This document shows, in pieces, positions 52,226 through 64,000 of a DNA stretch of 64,000 nucleotides (the stretch's first letter is position 1; each line of letters begins with the position of its first letter). The DNA is from Purshia tridentata (lineage: Eukaryota > Streptophyta > Magnoliopsida > Rosales > Rosaceae). The translations under genes and the position numbers were made by a program. The stretch lies in assembly GCA_003254885.1 (NCBI GenBank), contig QANT01002154.1, positions 1-64,000 on the forward strand, written 5' to 3'. The notes below the pieces were generated by a model. It did not search any database. It was not told the DNA's origin and saw nothing but the letters and a program-made list of their open reading frames with translations.

Positions 52226-55200
52226 TATTGTGGCTTAAAAATAAATAAATTTAAAGTTTGGGTTTATAACTAAAATATATAATAAGTTGTGGTTTATTAA
52301 TAAAGTACTCATTCTAAACACTAATATTTTTATAACTAACATAATAAATTTGTTTAATTTAATTATTTTGTCTAACGTATACATGGAATTTAAGAGAGTG
52401 ATGCAATGCATGAGAAGTCATATAAAGCATCTTAACTAGACTAAACAATTATACATATATAAGTCCCTTCAAGTTTGGAATTTTAAAAATAATTTTATTT
52501 GTAAAATCTCTTATAAGACTTATTCCATATAGTATTTCAACGGTCCGAACTATCTATTCTTTAGGTCTCTATATTTAAAAATCATATATATAAACTATGG
52601 GCCAGTATAACATTATTTCTATAGCATGAAGTGCATAATATATCATAAAGGATCTAAATTGAGGAACAAGTGAGGAAAAAGTATAAAATTGAATTTGATA
52701 CAATTACTGAAATCAATAAATGATTATTAATTGAAGTGCATCCAGCCCTTAAATTTATTGTCCCTCATTTATGCATCCAATTAATTAAGTCCCTGAAGGA
52801 GAGCATAGCTGACTAGCAAATTAAGTTAATTACTGAGATGAGTGACAAATTTAAACAGCTGCGAAAAACCATTTTGGATTAATTTTAACTACCAAAATTT
52901 GTAACTCATTTACTTATTATATTAAATCCAATAATTTAGTGCAATATTTGTTCATTGGTGTACGTTCAAAATTTATCCACAATAAAAGCATTACTTCTTT
53001 AATTGGTTTCTTGAAATTTGATGTTTTTTTCTGGGCCAATGTTACCTTTGAATCATTTAAAAAGCTATAAACCAAAAAACGATGTATATATGTATTTTAA
53101 TTTGTTACCCAATCGAACTCTCAAAAGGTAGGAAAAAGGGTTTTATCATGTTTTTGTCCTTAGCATGCATTTTGTTTATGTATGCCACCAAACTTGAAAC
53201 TTGCACCGTTCAAATGGAAAAGGGGGGGAATCTAATAAGACATAAAAAGTGACCAACCTTTTCTACTACCTATTTCTTGCCAAAATGCATACAGTTAATA
53301 TTTTAGGTTTATCTCTTCAGGCTTTTCAAAATGGCATGCATACATCTAAAGAAGAGCATGAGAAGAATCCAAGGGAAGCATATAAGGAGAATGATGTAAG
53401 TTAAGGAAGTCATGAATTATAATACATGCCCATGTTGGAATTTTGAGGAGGATTCCTAAACCTGAGAAACAAACACTAGACGACATATTGGCCAAAGCAA
53501 AATACGTGAAGCATTTTTTCTGGAATTTCTCATTAGGGAATTCTCTGGCACCTATGCTCTCTCGCTCTTTGCTCTCTCTGTTCTATCTCTTTGGAATTAA
53601 TTTCCTTCATGTATAAGACAACACAAAAAACAAAATGTGTAAGCATGAAAGTAGGAATGTAACCATGTGCTTGAGATACCCATATATTAATTATAACCCA
53701 TTTGTTCTAATGTTGATTAATTCTTTGTGCTTTAAAATTTGCAGTATAAAACACACTGGCTTAGGATATTATATATATTAGTTTAAACAAGCAGTAAGAA
53801 GTTGCCCAAAAACATATCAAAGCCAAAAGTATAAAGCCAGCAGCTTCGAATGTTGAGCTACGGAAAAAAGGACAACTAATACCACTTTTAACATATTTTA
53901 GACTCATGAGTTTTGTGGTGCCACCCAATGATTACTAAGAGCTTGGTGCTCTCTAGCTCCTCTCTGTGTGGGAGGAATTTAAAATATGGCAAGCAGAGCA
54001 GGCAAGCATGAATTACTTGTTGGCAGCTATTGGATTTTGGCCTTTTAGGAATAATAATATCTAATTGTTGGAATTTGATGTCAAGGCATCTTCTACTTTA
54101 TACAGGGATTGTTGGAATGTGGCATTTTCTATTGCATATCTACATGGATTAAAATTTGTCTATGATACTGTGGCAGGAGTATAGTAGATCACTTTAATTA
54201 AAGAATATTATATATATGTGTTCATGGAATAAAAAATATCACCAAACTCAACATATATATATATATATATGTTATTCTCAACTTTTTCTGCCACTTAATA
54301 CTATCACGTAGCAAGAATATATAATCTCATATAAATTTCTTCATTCGTATCATATAAATTAATGTTTGATGCACGTTGCGATTAATGTACATTATGATGT
54401 TGTTTAATTTAATTGAGATTTGAAGGTTAAGTGTTTCGAGTTTATAATTTAGTATTATATAGAGTTTGTATATATTAAGAAGCTAATTATAAATAAAACG
54501 ACTTAATTTTAGACATAAATACAATATAAACACCAAAGATAATCTGAACTCTCACAGTAAGAGCAATACGTACTATGAGTAATTAAAATTCATATTATGC
54601 TTACTAACTCCACATGTACATAGCTAATATGGTGTGTTTTATCTGTTTATATCTAAACCCATTCTAAATGACAATCACTTTGATAAATAAGATAGTATAT
54701 ATATAAGATATCATCTGCTGCATCACTGTGTTCTACCAAATTATTTATGCATCATTACAACATAAGCACCTTGTATTTGGTAATTTACTTCTTTTTTCGC
54801 TATGTGGTAAACTACTAAATGACCACTTTAAACAAATTGCAGGCAGATTGGAGGATTTTCTATACGAAAAGCAATTTTTTGTTTTTGTTTTTGTTTTGGG
54901 GTATTATCAACAGAACATTCCTTAGAATAGCCGAAAGGCAAGACATGAACATGGACGCCCAATAAGCAAGAATTGGTTGGGAATGGGCCAGCAACATAAA
55001 AAAAGTCCAAATCCACAGCCCAAACTTTATGACAACAAAAGACGTAGAAAAAACAAACGACAATAAACACAAGGAAAAACGACAGCAAAATCACAACTCC
55101 CACACCACCAAACCTTAAACCTAGCCAGACGGGAAACCACAAGAAGATTTTCACATTAGCACCAACAAACCACCTGGACTCAAACTAGGTTAGCCCTGAG

Positions 55201-55374
55201 GGTACGTAGATGAGGGAAGCAACCGTCTTGGAACTTAAAATGATGATGACTCTCAAATTTTATAGATCTACTTATATATTTATATGCTATGTTAGGCCAA
55301 AATAATATACCAAAAAAGTTGATGCCTCATTTTTATGGTTTGATTGGAACCCCTTGAATCTTAAGGCCGATAAC

Positions 55375-55850
55375 GGTGGGCACGATTTGGTTTGATTTGG
55401 TTTTGGGTAAAAACCATCACCAAACCGCTATAGTCGATTTGAAATTTTCTCAAACCATCACCAAACGAGAGTAGCCAAAAACCAAAGGTACTGTATACCA
55501 AAAATTTCGGTTTGGTTTGGTTTTTCAAAGCCCAACAATATTTTTCTAGCCCAAAACTTCAAAACATAATGATTATTTTTTGAAAATTGAGTCTATATGT
55601 AAATTTAGAACATTATACATGATTGTATGTGATGCATACCACCATATAGATTAGTTTTGCTCCAATTATATAAGGCCATTTGTAAAAAATAATATATTAT
55701 TAATTCATATAAGTAGATTCAGTTTGGTTTAATTAACTTTTGAGATAATGAAACCGTAACCAATACAAAATTTAATTTGGTTTGGTTTTCAAACCGTTCA
55801 ATAAAAAACTATTTAAAAAAAAATCCAAATCAAACCGTTGGTTAAGTTAT
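55375..55850. repeat. GGTTTGGTTTGG-rich interspersed repeat
   Basis: Repeated GATTTGGTTTGATTTGG, CAAACCATCACCAAACCG and CGGTTTGGTTTGGTTTTTC words on both strands. Such AAACCAAACCG-type sequences are widespread in plant intergenic DNA and probably mark an old dispersed element. It is followed by AAAAGCGCTTTT and AAAAGTGCTTTTAA (about 55875-55900), a worn MITE-like piece. Confidence 0.6.
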
Positions 55851-56166
55851 ATATATTTCTATCAAACGTTACCAAAAGCGCTTTTACTATCTAAAAGTGC
55901 TTTTAACTTTTTAAAAACAGTATCAAACAAGTCCTAAATGAAAAACAAGAAGTGGAAGAACCACCCAAGTGAGGAAAGTACTTTTTTAAGATGAATACTA
56001 AATAGGCTGGATCCACACACCTTGGCCCAACAAAACTTTGGGCCACATCTACAATTATGGCATAAGCTCTTAGAAGCTTGTGCATGGGCTCAAATCAGAA
56101 TTTGGAAGTATGATTCAACCCATTTTTAAGCAAGTACAATTAGCTGGGCCTTAATGAGCTGAAAAG

Positions 56167-56292
56167 CATATTATTCATCACCTTTTTTTTTTTTTAATAT
56201 GAGTAAAGAGGATTTTGAACTCGGAACTTCTCCCAATATTAGAATTTTAGATAAATAAAACCCTAACTGCTAGTTCACATATTATTATTCAT
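56167..56292 (-). mobile_element. tRNA-derived SINE, minus strand
   Basis: Read on the minus strand, an ACTAGCAGTTAGGG head (box A-like) is followed by GAGTTCAAAATCC (box B match) and a terminal A run. The flanks CATATTATTCAT (56167-56178) and CATATTATTATTCAT (56278-56292) look like a target duplication that differs by one ATT. The body is about 99 bp. Confidence 0.6.
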
Positions 56293-56741
56293 GATTTGAC
56301 ATTCCACTATGAATTACCCTCTCTACCCCTTCTTTTTCTCCTTTTTTTTTTATAATTTTATAATTTTCTCATTTTAAAGTTTTGAGAATCATGATGTGAA
56401 GTCTGAAAATGTTATACCATTTCACACAAGTGAACAGTCAAACTCCACAACCCCTCTTGGTTAGGCTTCAATCATCAGACAATTAATTTAGTGCCCTACT
56501 TAATTAGTAAACTAATCATGATGGTCACCCCATAAAATGGTTTATTTTCTAAAAGGATATGAAAACAAGAGTAAAGAAATATTTTAAATGACAGAAAAAA
56601 GGTGTAAAAACTCAATAATTAAGGATGTCACCCCCATAAAATTATTGGAGGGAGAGAAAAACCAGAGGCAGATAGAAATGGAGCTACGGAAGGGGAGGCA
56701 ACTTGACCTGAATCGTTGCAGTAACTCAAACCAAGTGGGTC

Positions 56742-56913
56742 GGGCCCACTGGGCCACATATGGACAAACTAGCAGAATCAGTCACGTGAGAGAAACATTC
56801 CATGACGTCATCATGCATCCCCAAGGCCAAGGGAGGTCGGGTCAAGTCCATGAAATCGGCGCGTGGACTGTGGAGGCTTCGCCCGTTCCGGCGTTCCAGG
56901 GAAAGGTCACGTG
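56742..56913. promoter_or_regulatory. Cluster of TCP/site II, G-box, TGACGTCA and RY motifs
   Basis: Within about 170 bp: GGGCCCAC (56742-56749, class I TCP site) next to TGGGCC (56750-56755, site II), CACGTG (56783-56788), TGACGTCA (56803-56810), CATGCA (56812-56817, RY core) and a second CACGTG (56908-56913). The segment is GC-rich compared with its surroundings. Two perfect G-boxes and a palindromic bZIP site so close together suggest a real promoter or enhancer. No recognised gene flanks it, and the open frame through it looks incidental. Confidence 0.5.
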
Positions 56914-59248
56914 AACTCCCATGTCCTACAATGTCCTACCACCACTCCATGTCGGTTTATATTCCTTCAATTTTATTTGGGTCTGGTTTGGTTTAATTCT
57001 TTTCACGTTCAAAGTGGTGTTAAACCATATATATTAATTACCAAGTCACATTATTAACTAATCACAATTCTAATTAACAAGTGAAATGGCATTCAATGGT
57101 CACCTCATTCTTTTTTCTTGTGAAGATCGAAATGCTTGAACATATATTTTTCTCATGCTTGAACATAATTACGTTTTGGTTTATTATAAGATCAATTGGT
57201 TGATATCACAAACTCAAAATCCAATTCGATGTTGTATAATTACAATTGGGAGAGAGTCATAAGTCATAAATAGGATATGTACCTTGTGAGAATAATGAAG
57301 TTGCAGTGAAAAGATAAATGCATGCATAATGAATTTGCAGTAAAAGCATATAGATAGTGCATGATGAGCTTGATATCTTTCTACCACTCCAAAGTCCAAA
57401 GCATTCATAAAGCTAGAAGGAGTGTTCAATTTTACTGCTATAGGGAAGTAGGAGAAAAATAAAGTACGTAAATATATATGACCAAATATGTACAAGAAAC
57501 AATATATTATCATATTTATTCTTTAGTATTTGGCAATAAAGAAGCTGAGGTCACTATAATAAGGGTTGGTTTGGCATATTCAATTGGCTGGTAATAATTG
57601 TTGCGTCTGAATCCTGATGATGTGGTGCAGCGCTGTTTAATGAGGCTTTTTGGTTGTCAACTGTTCATTCTGTACAAATGTATTTGGTTGTGAGAGGTAG
57701 AGTTCTTCTGCATGGTTTCTACACCACATATATATATATATATAAAGTCTTTTATATTGGAATTCTATTTCATATTGGATTTGGAGTACTTCAACGATCG
57801 GCAAGAGACCTGCATTGAAAATAGGTTTCAGATCATACAACTCACCGAAAGAAGATTGCATATAAGCCCTAAATAGTGTGTAGAAAAAGTATTAATGAGC
57901 AATATATGGATTATATGTAAAATTGAACGTACCGTATTGAATTTTCGTATTAGTATCACAAAATAATATCGAAATTCGTGTGTGAATAGTCTTGTAGAAA
58001 CAATCGAGTTAAAGAAATAAATATTAACTCAAATTAATGGTGTAATACAAGATCATTTTTCATGAAAATAATAATAATAATAACGGAAACCTTTTGAAAA
58101 AGGCCAAATGTCCCATTTAGAAGCCAAGTTAGACACTGAAAATAAAAATTAAAAAATTCCGGAAAATGATGTACATGGTCATAGACTAATAGATATAAGA
58201 TACCCATGTTTTCTCGTACAAATTTAAATTACAAGAATTTAGTTTCTCGTGCTCTTTCTCCACCCAATCCTAAATCCTATTATCATTTCAATTAGTGCTC
58301 GTTAATTATCATATGATTAACCATACATTGATCGAAGACTATAAGAAAAGCAAAGAATTTGTAAACAAATAGGGTTTTCTTTATTATTAATTCTTTTATT
58401 TTTAAGGGCAATTAAGCATATCCAGCATTCCGAATCTCAAAAAGTCAGTATGAGTAGCAAATAATAGTAAAACAACGTCATCCCCCATCCACTTTCTTGT
58501 GGGCCCCAACCCAAGTACCAACTTGCCTTTGCCAACTTGCATTAAAAACTCAAATAAATTAAACTTTTTTTTATGAGCAGATTATATCCGCTGCTAACAA
58601 TTCGATCTTTGTGTGTCAAAAACAAAATTAATTTTAGAGTTAATTATAATTATATACTTTAATTATCCAATATTTCTCAATTTGTTATCTCAACTTTAAA
58701 AAATTGTATTAGAATACTTCAATTACAAAATATCGTTAATTAAGTACTTCTATTAGTTTTTCCGTCAAATAAATTGTTACCTACTAACCATTCACACACA
58801 GACATTATTATTTAGATCAAGGAGACTAATGACATATTGTGTGGCGATACCATAAAAGTGCTAGTGAGAGACATGAGGGTTTGAACTAGGGCGAGGTGGC
58901 TACTAGATTACAGGTGTATAGTTGAGGTACTCATTTACTGGCAAGATTTTATAATTAAGGTATTTTAATGTAACTTTCTGAACTTGAGGTAGTAAGTTGA
59001 AAAATTATGTATTGTTGATGATATAATTATAATTAGTAACCCATGTTAAATAACATAAATTAGGCTCTCTTGGACAAGTCTTAAGTGCTAGAAAGTCTCT
59101 AACTGATGGAGATTGCATCGGTATTTTTCTAAAATCTTTTTGTCCTCTCTATTTGACATGATTTTGATGATATTTTTGTATTACTGTTATATAAAATAAT
59201 TTATACTAAATTTAGTGCAAAACCATATCTAATATTACATAATTCCTT

Positions 59249-59528
59249 CAAGACATGACTCATTAATAACTATTATTGTTTCACACTCAAGTAGCGTTTC
59301 TAATAAGAGACCATTACTCTAATACCACCAATGGCCATTGGCCAATTAAGTCGCATAGTTTTGTCCCAAAAGAAAACGTTGAACAAGACATGACTCATTA
59401 ATAACTATTATTGTTTCAATAGCTATGAGAAACTTAGCTCAAGTAGCGTTTCTAATAAGAGACCATTACTCTAATACCACTAATGGCCAATTAAGTCGCA
59501 TAGTTTTGTCCCAAAAGAAAACGTTGAG
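59249..59528. repeat. About 135-bp tandem duplication
   Basis: Copy 1 (59249-59383) and copy 2 (59384-59528) both begin CAAGACATGACTCATTAATA and end AAAAGAAAACGTTGA. Small insertions and deletions separate them: copy 2 carries an extra AGCTATGAGAAACTTAG-like insert and lacks a GGCCATT repeat. Confidence 0.92.
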
Positions 59529-60146
59529 AGAGTCCAGAAGGAACAACCCAAAAGGTTCCAGTTCTATATGTAATGTAATATTAATTGAATTTGGCTTCTT
59601 CAAATTTATTTTTATTTTTATGTCTTCTTTAACTATATTGAATAAATAAATATCGTTATGAATTTGGAGCAAATTAATAGCGATTAGCAAATTAAGGGGT
59701 ACGTGTTAAAAAAATGGGAGTGCAGGTGCACCAAGAAGCTTGGAATTTGTGGTGAAATCCACGTCACACTTTTTTCCTCTATTGTCTGCTGACTCTGCTT
59801 CACGATAATTTTGTTGGCCACCCAATTTTATTATCCATCTCCACGTATCTTCTATTTTCTTTTTTCTTCCAACACACTATTCCTACAATTCTTGTTTTCA
59901 CCAATTACCTAAAAAAGATTAGTTCATGTAAAAATATGAAGGCAATTAACAAAAGAAGAATGCAAACTTTGAGTAAAGCACGAATTAGATTCACTTTTTT
60001 TAACCGTATTTCTCTTCCTTTGTGTAAAAAGATAATACTATGAACTCAAACTTATTTGATATTATTCTTGAGATTTGTACTACACAAAAATATCCTGAAT
60101 ATTTAAAGTTAGTAAAGAAAAGAATAAGATTTTGTTATTTCAAAAT

Positions 60147-60392
60147 GACGGCAGTAGATTGCTATTTATAGACTTTTAAGGAACCTTTTGATTTGAGAGG
60201 TGAAGCACCCTTTCATTTGAAAATAAAGTAAATATCTAGTTTAATTACTAGTTTAATTCCAATAAAGTACATTTAATAAAGACGGCAGTAGATTGCTATT
60301 TATAGACTTTTAAGGCACCTTTTGATTTGAGAGGTGAAGCACCCTTTCATTTGAAATTTACTAGTTTAATTCCAATAAAGTACATTTAATAA
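60147..60392. repeat. 112-134-bp tandem duplication
   Basis: Copy 1 (60147-60280) and copy 2 (60281-60392) both begin GACGGCAGTAGATTGCTATT and end AAGTACATTTAATAA. Copy 1 has about 22 extra bases in the middle; otherwise the visible difference is GGAACC versus GGCACC. Recent by its similarity. Confidence 0.95.
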
Positions 60393-61473
60393 GTTGTCCA
60401 CTTAAATTTCTAAATTATGCTTATATTTTGTTAAAAATATCGTTAATATCCTTATAATTATGGTTGAACCCTTAAGTATGATTCATGTGTCAAATTGCCC
60501 TCCAAATTAACAATTTAATAAGTTAAGGTATCAATCTTTATAAATATGTAAATTTCTTAGAATTTCGTCCAAAAGATGTCACGTGCCCTTCACATATGGG
60601 TGAAATTGACAATTCAAGCGGAAGCCTCAGGCCAGGTTTGGGGTTGTGGTTTGGAAACCAAAAGTAGCCTTTTCTCACAATTCAAGATCTCCCAGGCTCC
60701 CACCATAGTTTTTGAAAGCATCTATCAACTTGGGTTTCATAGCTGCTTTTTATATTGAAATATAGTCATTAGTACACAGCCGTAACTCTTTTACGTTAAA
60801 TTTACCAAACACTTTGATACTACTTTGATGCTTAAACATCTTTTGAAAGCATAGTTTATCAAGCATTAAACTGATTTGTTTCACCGCTAATTATTCTCAC
60901 AGTAATATCAAACTAACCTTACATAAGTTTGACGCGGTTTGAAATTATTATCAAGACTTGTTCCATTTCTCGAAATCTAAAACATAAAAATGAATAAAAT
61001 TTAGTCAAGATTATCATCAAGACTCATTTCCCATGCTTGAACTCCTTGAGTACTAATCAATTGAATTTGAGTACTACTCGGAGATTTCGAGGTCTACTCG
61101 AAAGAGGTTCAGGACTTTAAAAAAATAAAGTAAATTTGTTATAGAGTTTAAATTTATGTTAATTTTTTTTTTTAAACAAATTCATTATAATAGTGTCTTC
61201 CTTGAGGAAAAGAATGATGGTTATGTGACATTACAATGCCTACAATGATTTCAGTACTATTTATATTGTAATCTGAAACACATTCATTTCTTCTTGTTCT
61301 TTTTAAATTAAAGCATATTGAAATGAAAATAACCAAACAGTCCAATGTCAGGTAATGTAATTTGCTTGGCTTTTATGGTATATATCAGGGGCTGGCTTCA
61401 TGGCTCCCATAGTAAAGTTGTTAGGTAGGTGGTAGGTCATTGATCTGTTACTCTCACATATTCTCTCTCGAGT

Positions 61474-61499
61474 CTCACCCTCACCCTCACCCTCACCCA
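61474..61499. repeat. CTCACC hexamer repeat
   Basis: Four copies of CTCACC. It is not the plant telomere unit (CCCTAAA). It starts a locally GC-rich stretch (to about 61660) in which I recognise no gene. Confidence 0.85.
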
Positions 61500-61843
61500 T
61501 TGGAAAGAAGTAGCTCAAAGAATCGGTGCCTCCCTTGGTTAGAGCATCAAGGACCAACACCAAGTGGGTGTAGAGTGAGGCAAGTAGTGGAACCCATATT
61601 GCTTGGGAAGAGAAGGTTCCCTGGAGCCCACTCCAAATGCGGCGAGACGCAGCTTTGAAGCAGGAGAAGAAATGAAAACCCCATTTTGACCCTCCTCCCC
61701 CCCATCCTCTATTATTCTTAATTTATTATCCATTTTATTTTATTTTATTAAATAAAGAAAGAAATGAGAAAAATGGGTAAAATTCCCTTTCATTGGAGGA
61801 AGAACCATATTTTTGTCAATAAAATTGAGTGATGGTGAGGAAA

Positions 61844-62282
61844 GTGGGACCCACCCACTCCCAAGATAGGAGGAGGTAAATGCTCAAGTGGAGAGAAAAA
61901 AGAAAGCTACCAATAAAATTCTGAATAAGGAATTAAATAAAATATTGTATTTATTTTAGATAGGACAGCCAAAAATCGACGCTGACAATGGTCCGTACCC
62001 TCTTGGCTGAAAGAGACGCACAAACTAGAGGCCTCGTTGGTAGTAGAGGCCCACCCAACACAACAAAACACAACACAGCTCCTTTTTGATTCCTTCTCTC
62101 CCATCTCTATATACTTGTGTAATGCCATACGGCTCTATCCATTCACCAAAAGCCGCCTCTTCCCAAACCTAAGCTCCCCCAACCTGTTACAATTTTTTTT
62201 TGCTTCCTCACTCATAATTGTAATAGTTTTGTTGACTTGTTGCTATTTTTATGATATTTTCTACTTCTTCTAGTGCTGCAAG
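61844..62282 (+). promoter_or_regulatory. Promoter-like stretch without a recognised gene
   Basis: A perfect TCP palindrome GTGGGACCCAC (61844-61854) is followed by a TATA-like CTATATACTTG (about 62107-62117), a C/T-rich leader-like sequence and a possible donor CAAG|GTTTAAAG near 62283. No coding frame follows within the window, so this could be the first exon of a non-coding transcript or of a gene lying to the right. Confidence 0.25.
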
Positions 62283-63993
62283 GTTTAAAGTTGATGTAAA
62301 TTACCGATCCAATATAGGGCAAGATCGTGTGTATCACCCCGATAGATTGAGATGAGAGTCATGTCTTGTCGGCGCTCCTATCTCAATTCAAAGTAAAATT
62401 TGTATAGAGAATTTCTTATTACGTCATTATATTGAATGAACAGAAAATATCGATTAATATTTGTTACTGAGTGAAGAGACAGAAAAAGAGTGAAGAAGAG
62501 AAAATAAAGCGGGGCCAAATGTTAAGTCTCTGCCACTTACCATGATGACATGATAAGAAATTCCACACACAAGTTTTTCTCATATAAATTAATTGAATTG
62601 AGGTAATTTGGACACAATTTAAAATATCAATCCAATCTGAAACTCTAAATAAGTCCCCCAAATTACTGCTCAATTATATGACTAAATGATTTCGATCATG
62701 AGCATAAACAGTGAAATGATACTATGAAAATTGATTAGTATGAAATTATCACATAAGAGATTAGCACAAGATCCAAATCCCTTATTTTATATGAATTATA
62801 AAAAATGTTAATGACTGTTTAGTTTAATAAATGATACATAATCTTTTTGTTTTATTGAGAGAAGATTCTGAATTAAAAACTCATGAACAACAATTATTGA
62901 TGAAAAATGAAAATAAAAAGAATTGTGGAAAAATGATTTACATTGCAACCTACATATATTGCTTTTTTATATCCTAAAACTTGTTGCAGTAGAAAAAAGT
63001 TGATCCTTTTAGTAAGAGAAAAAGAAGAGAGAATTTGGATTTTTATGCCACGTCAAGCATTTGTAACATTTCTTGGAACATCCACTAATTTTGTCAAGTA
63101 AATGCCATCTGAAATATTGGAATATTAGGCGATTTTGTTGTTCCAAGATCTAAGTTTGAGTTGAATGATCCAAGCACACCTGAGAAGGCCTGAGTTGTTT
63201 CCAACTATGCAAGCATTGATAGATATGCTAAAATAGTGAATAAACTGCATGCTCTTAATTAAAAAGGTTTTGGGTATAAATCATTCATGAGTGATTGATA
63301 TTGATCACTCTCTAATTAACCAATTCGAGCTTCTGTTTTAAAACAGCCCATTTGAATCCCTAATGCAAATAATAAATTGTTGACCCAAATTCTATTCAAA
63401 AGCATTTCAAAACCAAACATCAATGATGCATACAAAAATTTTATTTTTCATCTCATATACCAAGCCATTAAAAATTCTTGACCCAAATCCAAATGCATGC
63501 TAATAATAAAGAAAGAGAACATTATAATTATGAGTTGGGTAATGAGTAAGTAATTAATGGGAAATTGCGTTTGGTCTGAGTGTCTGACTCAGCACCAACA
63601 CATATTTTGTGCAAGTTGATGGGTTAGGGGAAGCTGACCCAACCAGAAAATTCTCTTCATTCATAGCCTGTCATTAAAGTCAATCAACTCCATCGTCCAG
63701 GGTAGTGAAAATGGAAGTGAAAATTGAGAAGAAAAGTTACAGAATAAGAAATAAATAAGAATAATAATTATTCATCATGGTCACACAGAGAGGCAGAGTC
63801 ATAAATAGTCTCATACCCATGGATGATGATTTATCTAAAGGAAGAACTACTAGTAATTATGAAGCATTAAGATGATTAAGATGAACAAGGACTACCGACA
63901 AACTCTCATCTTTCTCTCTTTTTTCTCTACAAACAGTAAGAAAAAAAAAAAGAGAGAAATCCTGTGCCGGTTTTTGACAAAACCTCGCCGGAC

Positions 63994-64000
63994 ATGGATT
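63994..64000 (+). CDS. Possible gene start at the right edge
   Basis: An ATG at 63994 has a good plant context (GACATGG) and closes a GC-richer stretch preceded by a CT-rich, leader-like sequence (63902-63928) and a TATA-like CATAAATAG near 63801. Only the first codons are in the window, so the product cannot be named. Confidence 0.2.

Larger units (their letters stand above)
47695..63993. other. Gene-poor 16-kb region
   Basis: SCL32 upstream DNA on the left (a GA run near 48110-48122), then AT-rich sequence without a recognisable gene. Separate entries cover a 10-bp tandem repeat, an inverted repeat, a motif array, a SINE, a regulatory motif cluster, two tandem duplications, a hexamer repeat and a promoter-like stretch. 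Open frames at 50963, 51763, 54828 (-), 56588 and 62037 have no family signature. A fragment related to the local MITE family lies at about 62671-62720. Confidence 0.5.

Noticed and set aside
54828-55154. 108-codon minus-strand frame rich in F, V and L
   Set aside because: The hydrophobic composition follows from A-rich DNA read on the opposite strand; no family features or splice partners were seen.
56588-56914. 108-codon plus-strand frame through the motif cluster
   Set aside because: No recognisable domain, low-complexity start, and the stretch is better explained by clustered regulatory motifs.
61474-61499. Interstitial telomere repeat
   Set aside because: The unit is CTCACC, not the plant telomere unit CCCTAAA.

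Overview
The window is nuclear DNA of a dicot plant. Genes are split by short introns with plant-type GT-AG borders, intergenic DNA is AT-rich, and all recognisable products are plant proteins. A rosid, possibly Rosaceae, is my guess; nothing in the sequence proves the family. I rebuilt exon structures by eye from splice sites and protein similarity, without alignments or expression data.

Eight protein genes are supported. From left to right: a 78-aa 4F5/zinc-finger protein (+, 1875-2968); the casein kinase 2 catalytic subunit (-, 4519-8684, ten exons, 333 aa); the chloroplast splicing factor RNC1 (-, 9864-13364, five exons, 542 aa, one GC-AG intron); a BTB-NPH3 CUL3 adaptor matching SR1IP1 (+, 17114-19950, 627 aa); an uncharacterised 218-aa plant protein (-, 22491-23255); a class III peroxidase of the PER73/PER35/PER51 type (+, 36810-38821, 329 aa); an ADA1/Hfi1-like SAGA subunit (-, 41846-42946, 366 aa); and the GRAS regulator SCL32 (-, 46324-47694, 456 aa). 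As I recall the Arabidopsis map, CKA1, SR1IP1, a small unknown protein, PER73 and a GRAS gene lie side by side near the end of chromosome 5, and a CK2-4F5 pair lies on chromosome 2. The order here therefore looks like ancient conserved microsynteny. The genes do not form a functional unit.

Two gene-poor stretches, about 24.5-36.7 kb and 47.7-64 kb, carry small non-autonomous elements and local duplications: a MITE family (one copy with a clean 9-bp target duplication, one long hairpin copy with a duplicated arm), a TRIM-like LTR followed by a primer-binding site, tRNA-derived SINEs, a perfect 26-bp inverted repeat, and three local tandem duplications. A compact cluster of G-box, TGACGTCA, RY and TCP/site II motifs at 56.74-56.91 kb has no gene beside it and is the best candidate regulatory element. 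A gene may start at the extreme right edge.

I found no clearly new multi-gene system, no CRISPR array, no rRNA and no convincing tRNA gene. The items most worth checking are the possible N-terminal targeting extension of the CK2 subunit, the GC-AG intron in RNC1, the long-hairpin MITE, the 26-bp inverted repeat, the motif cluster and the uncharacterised 218-aa protein.
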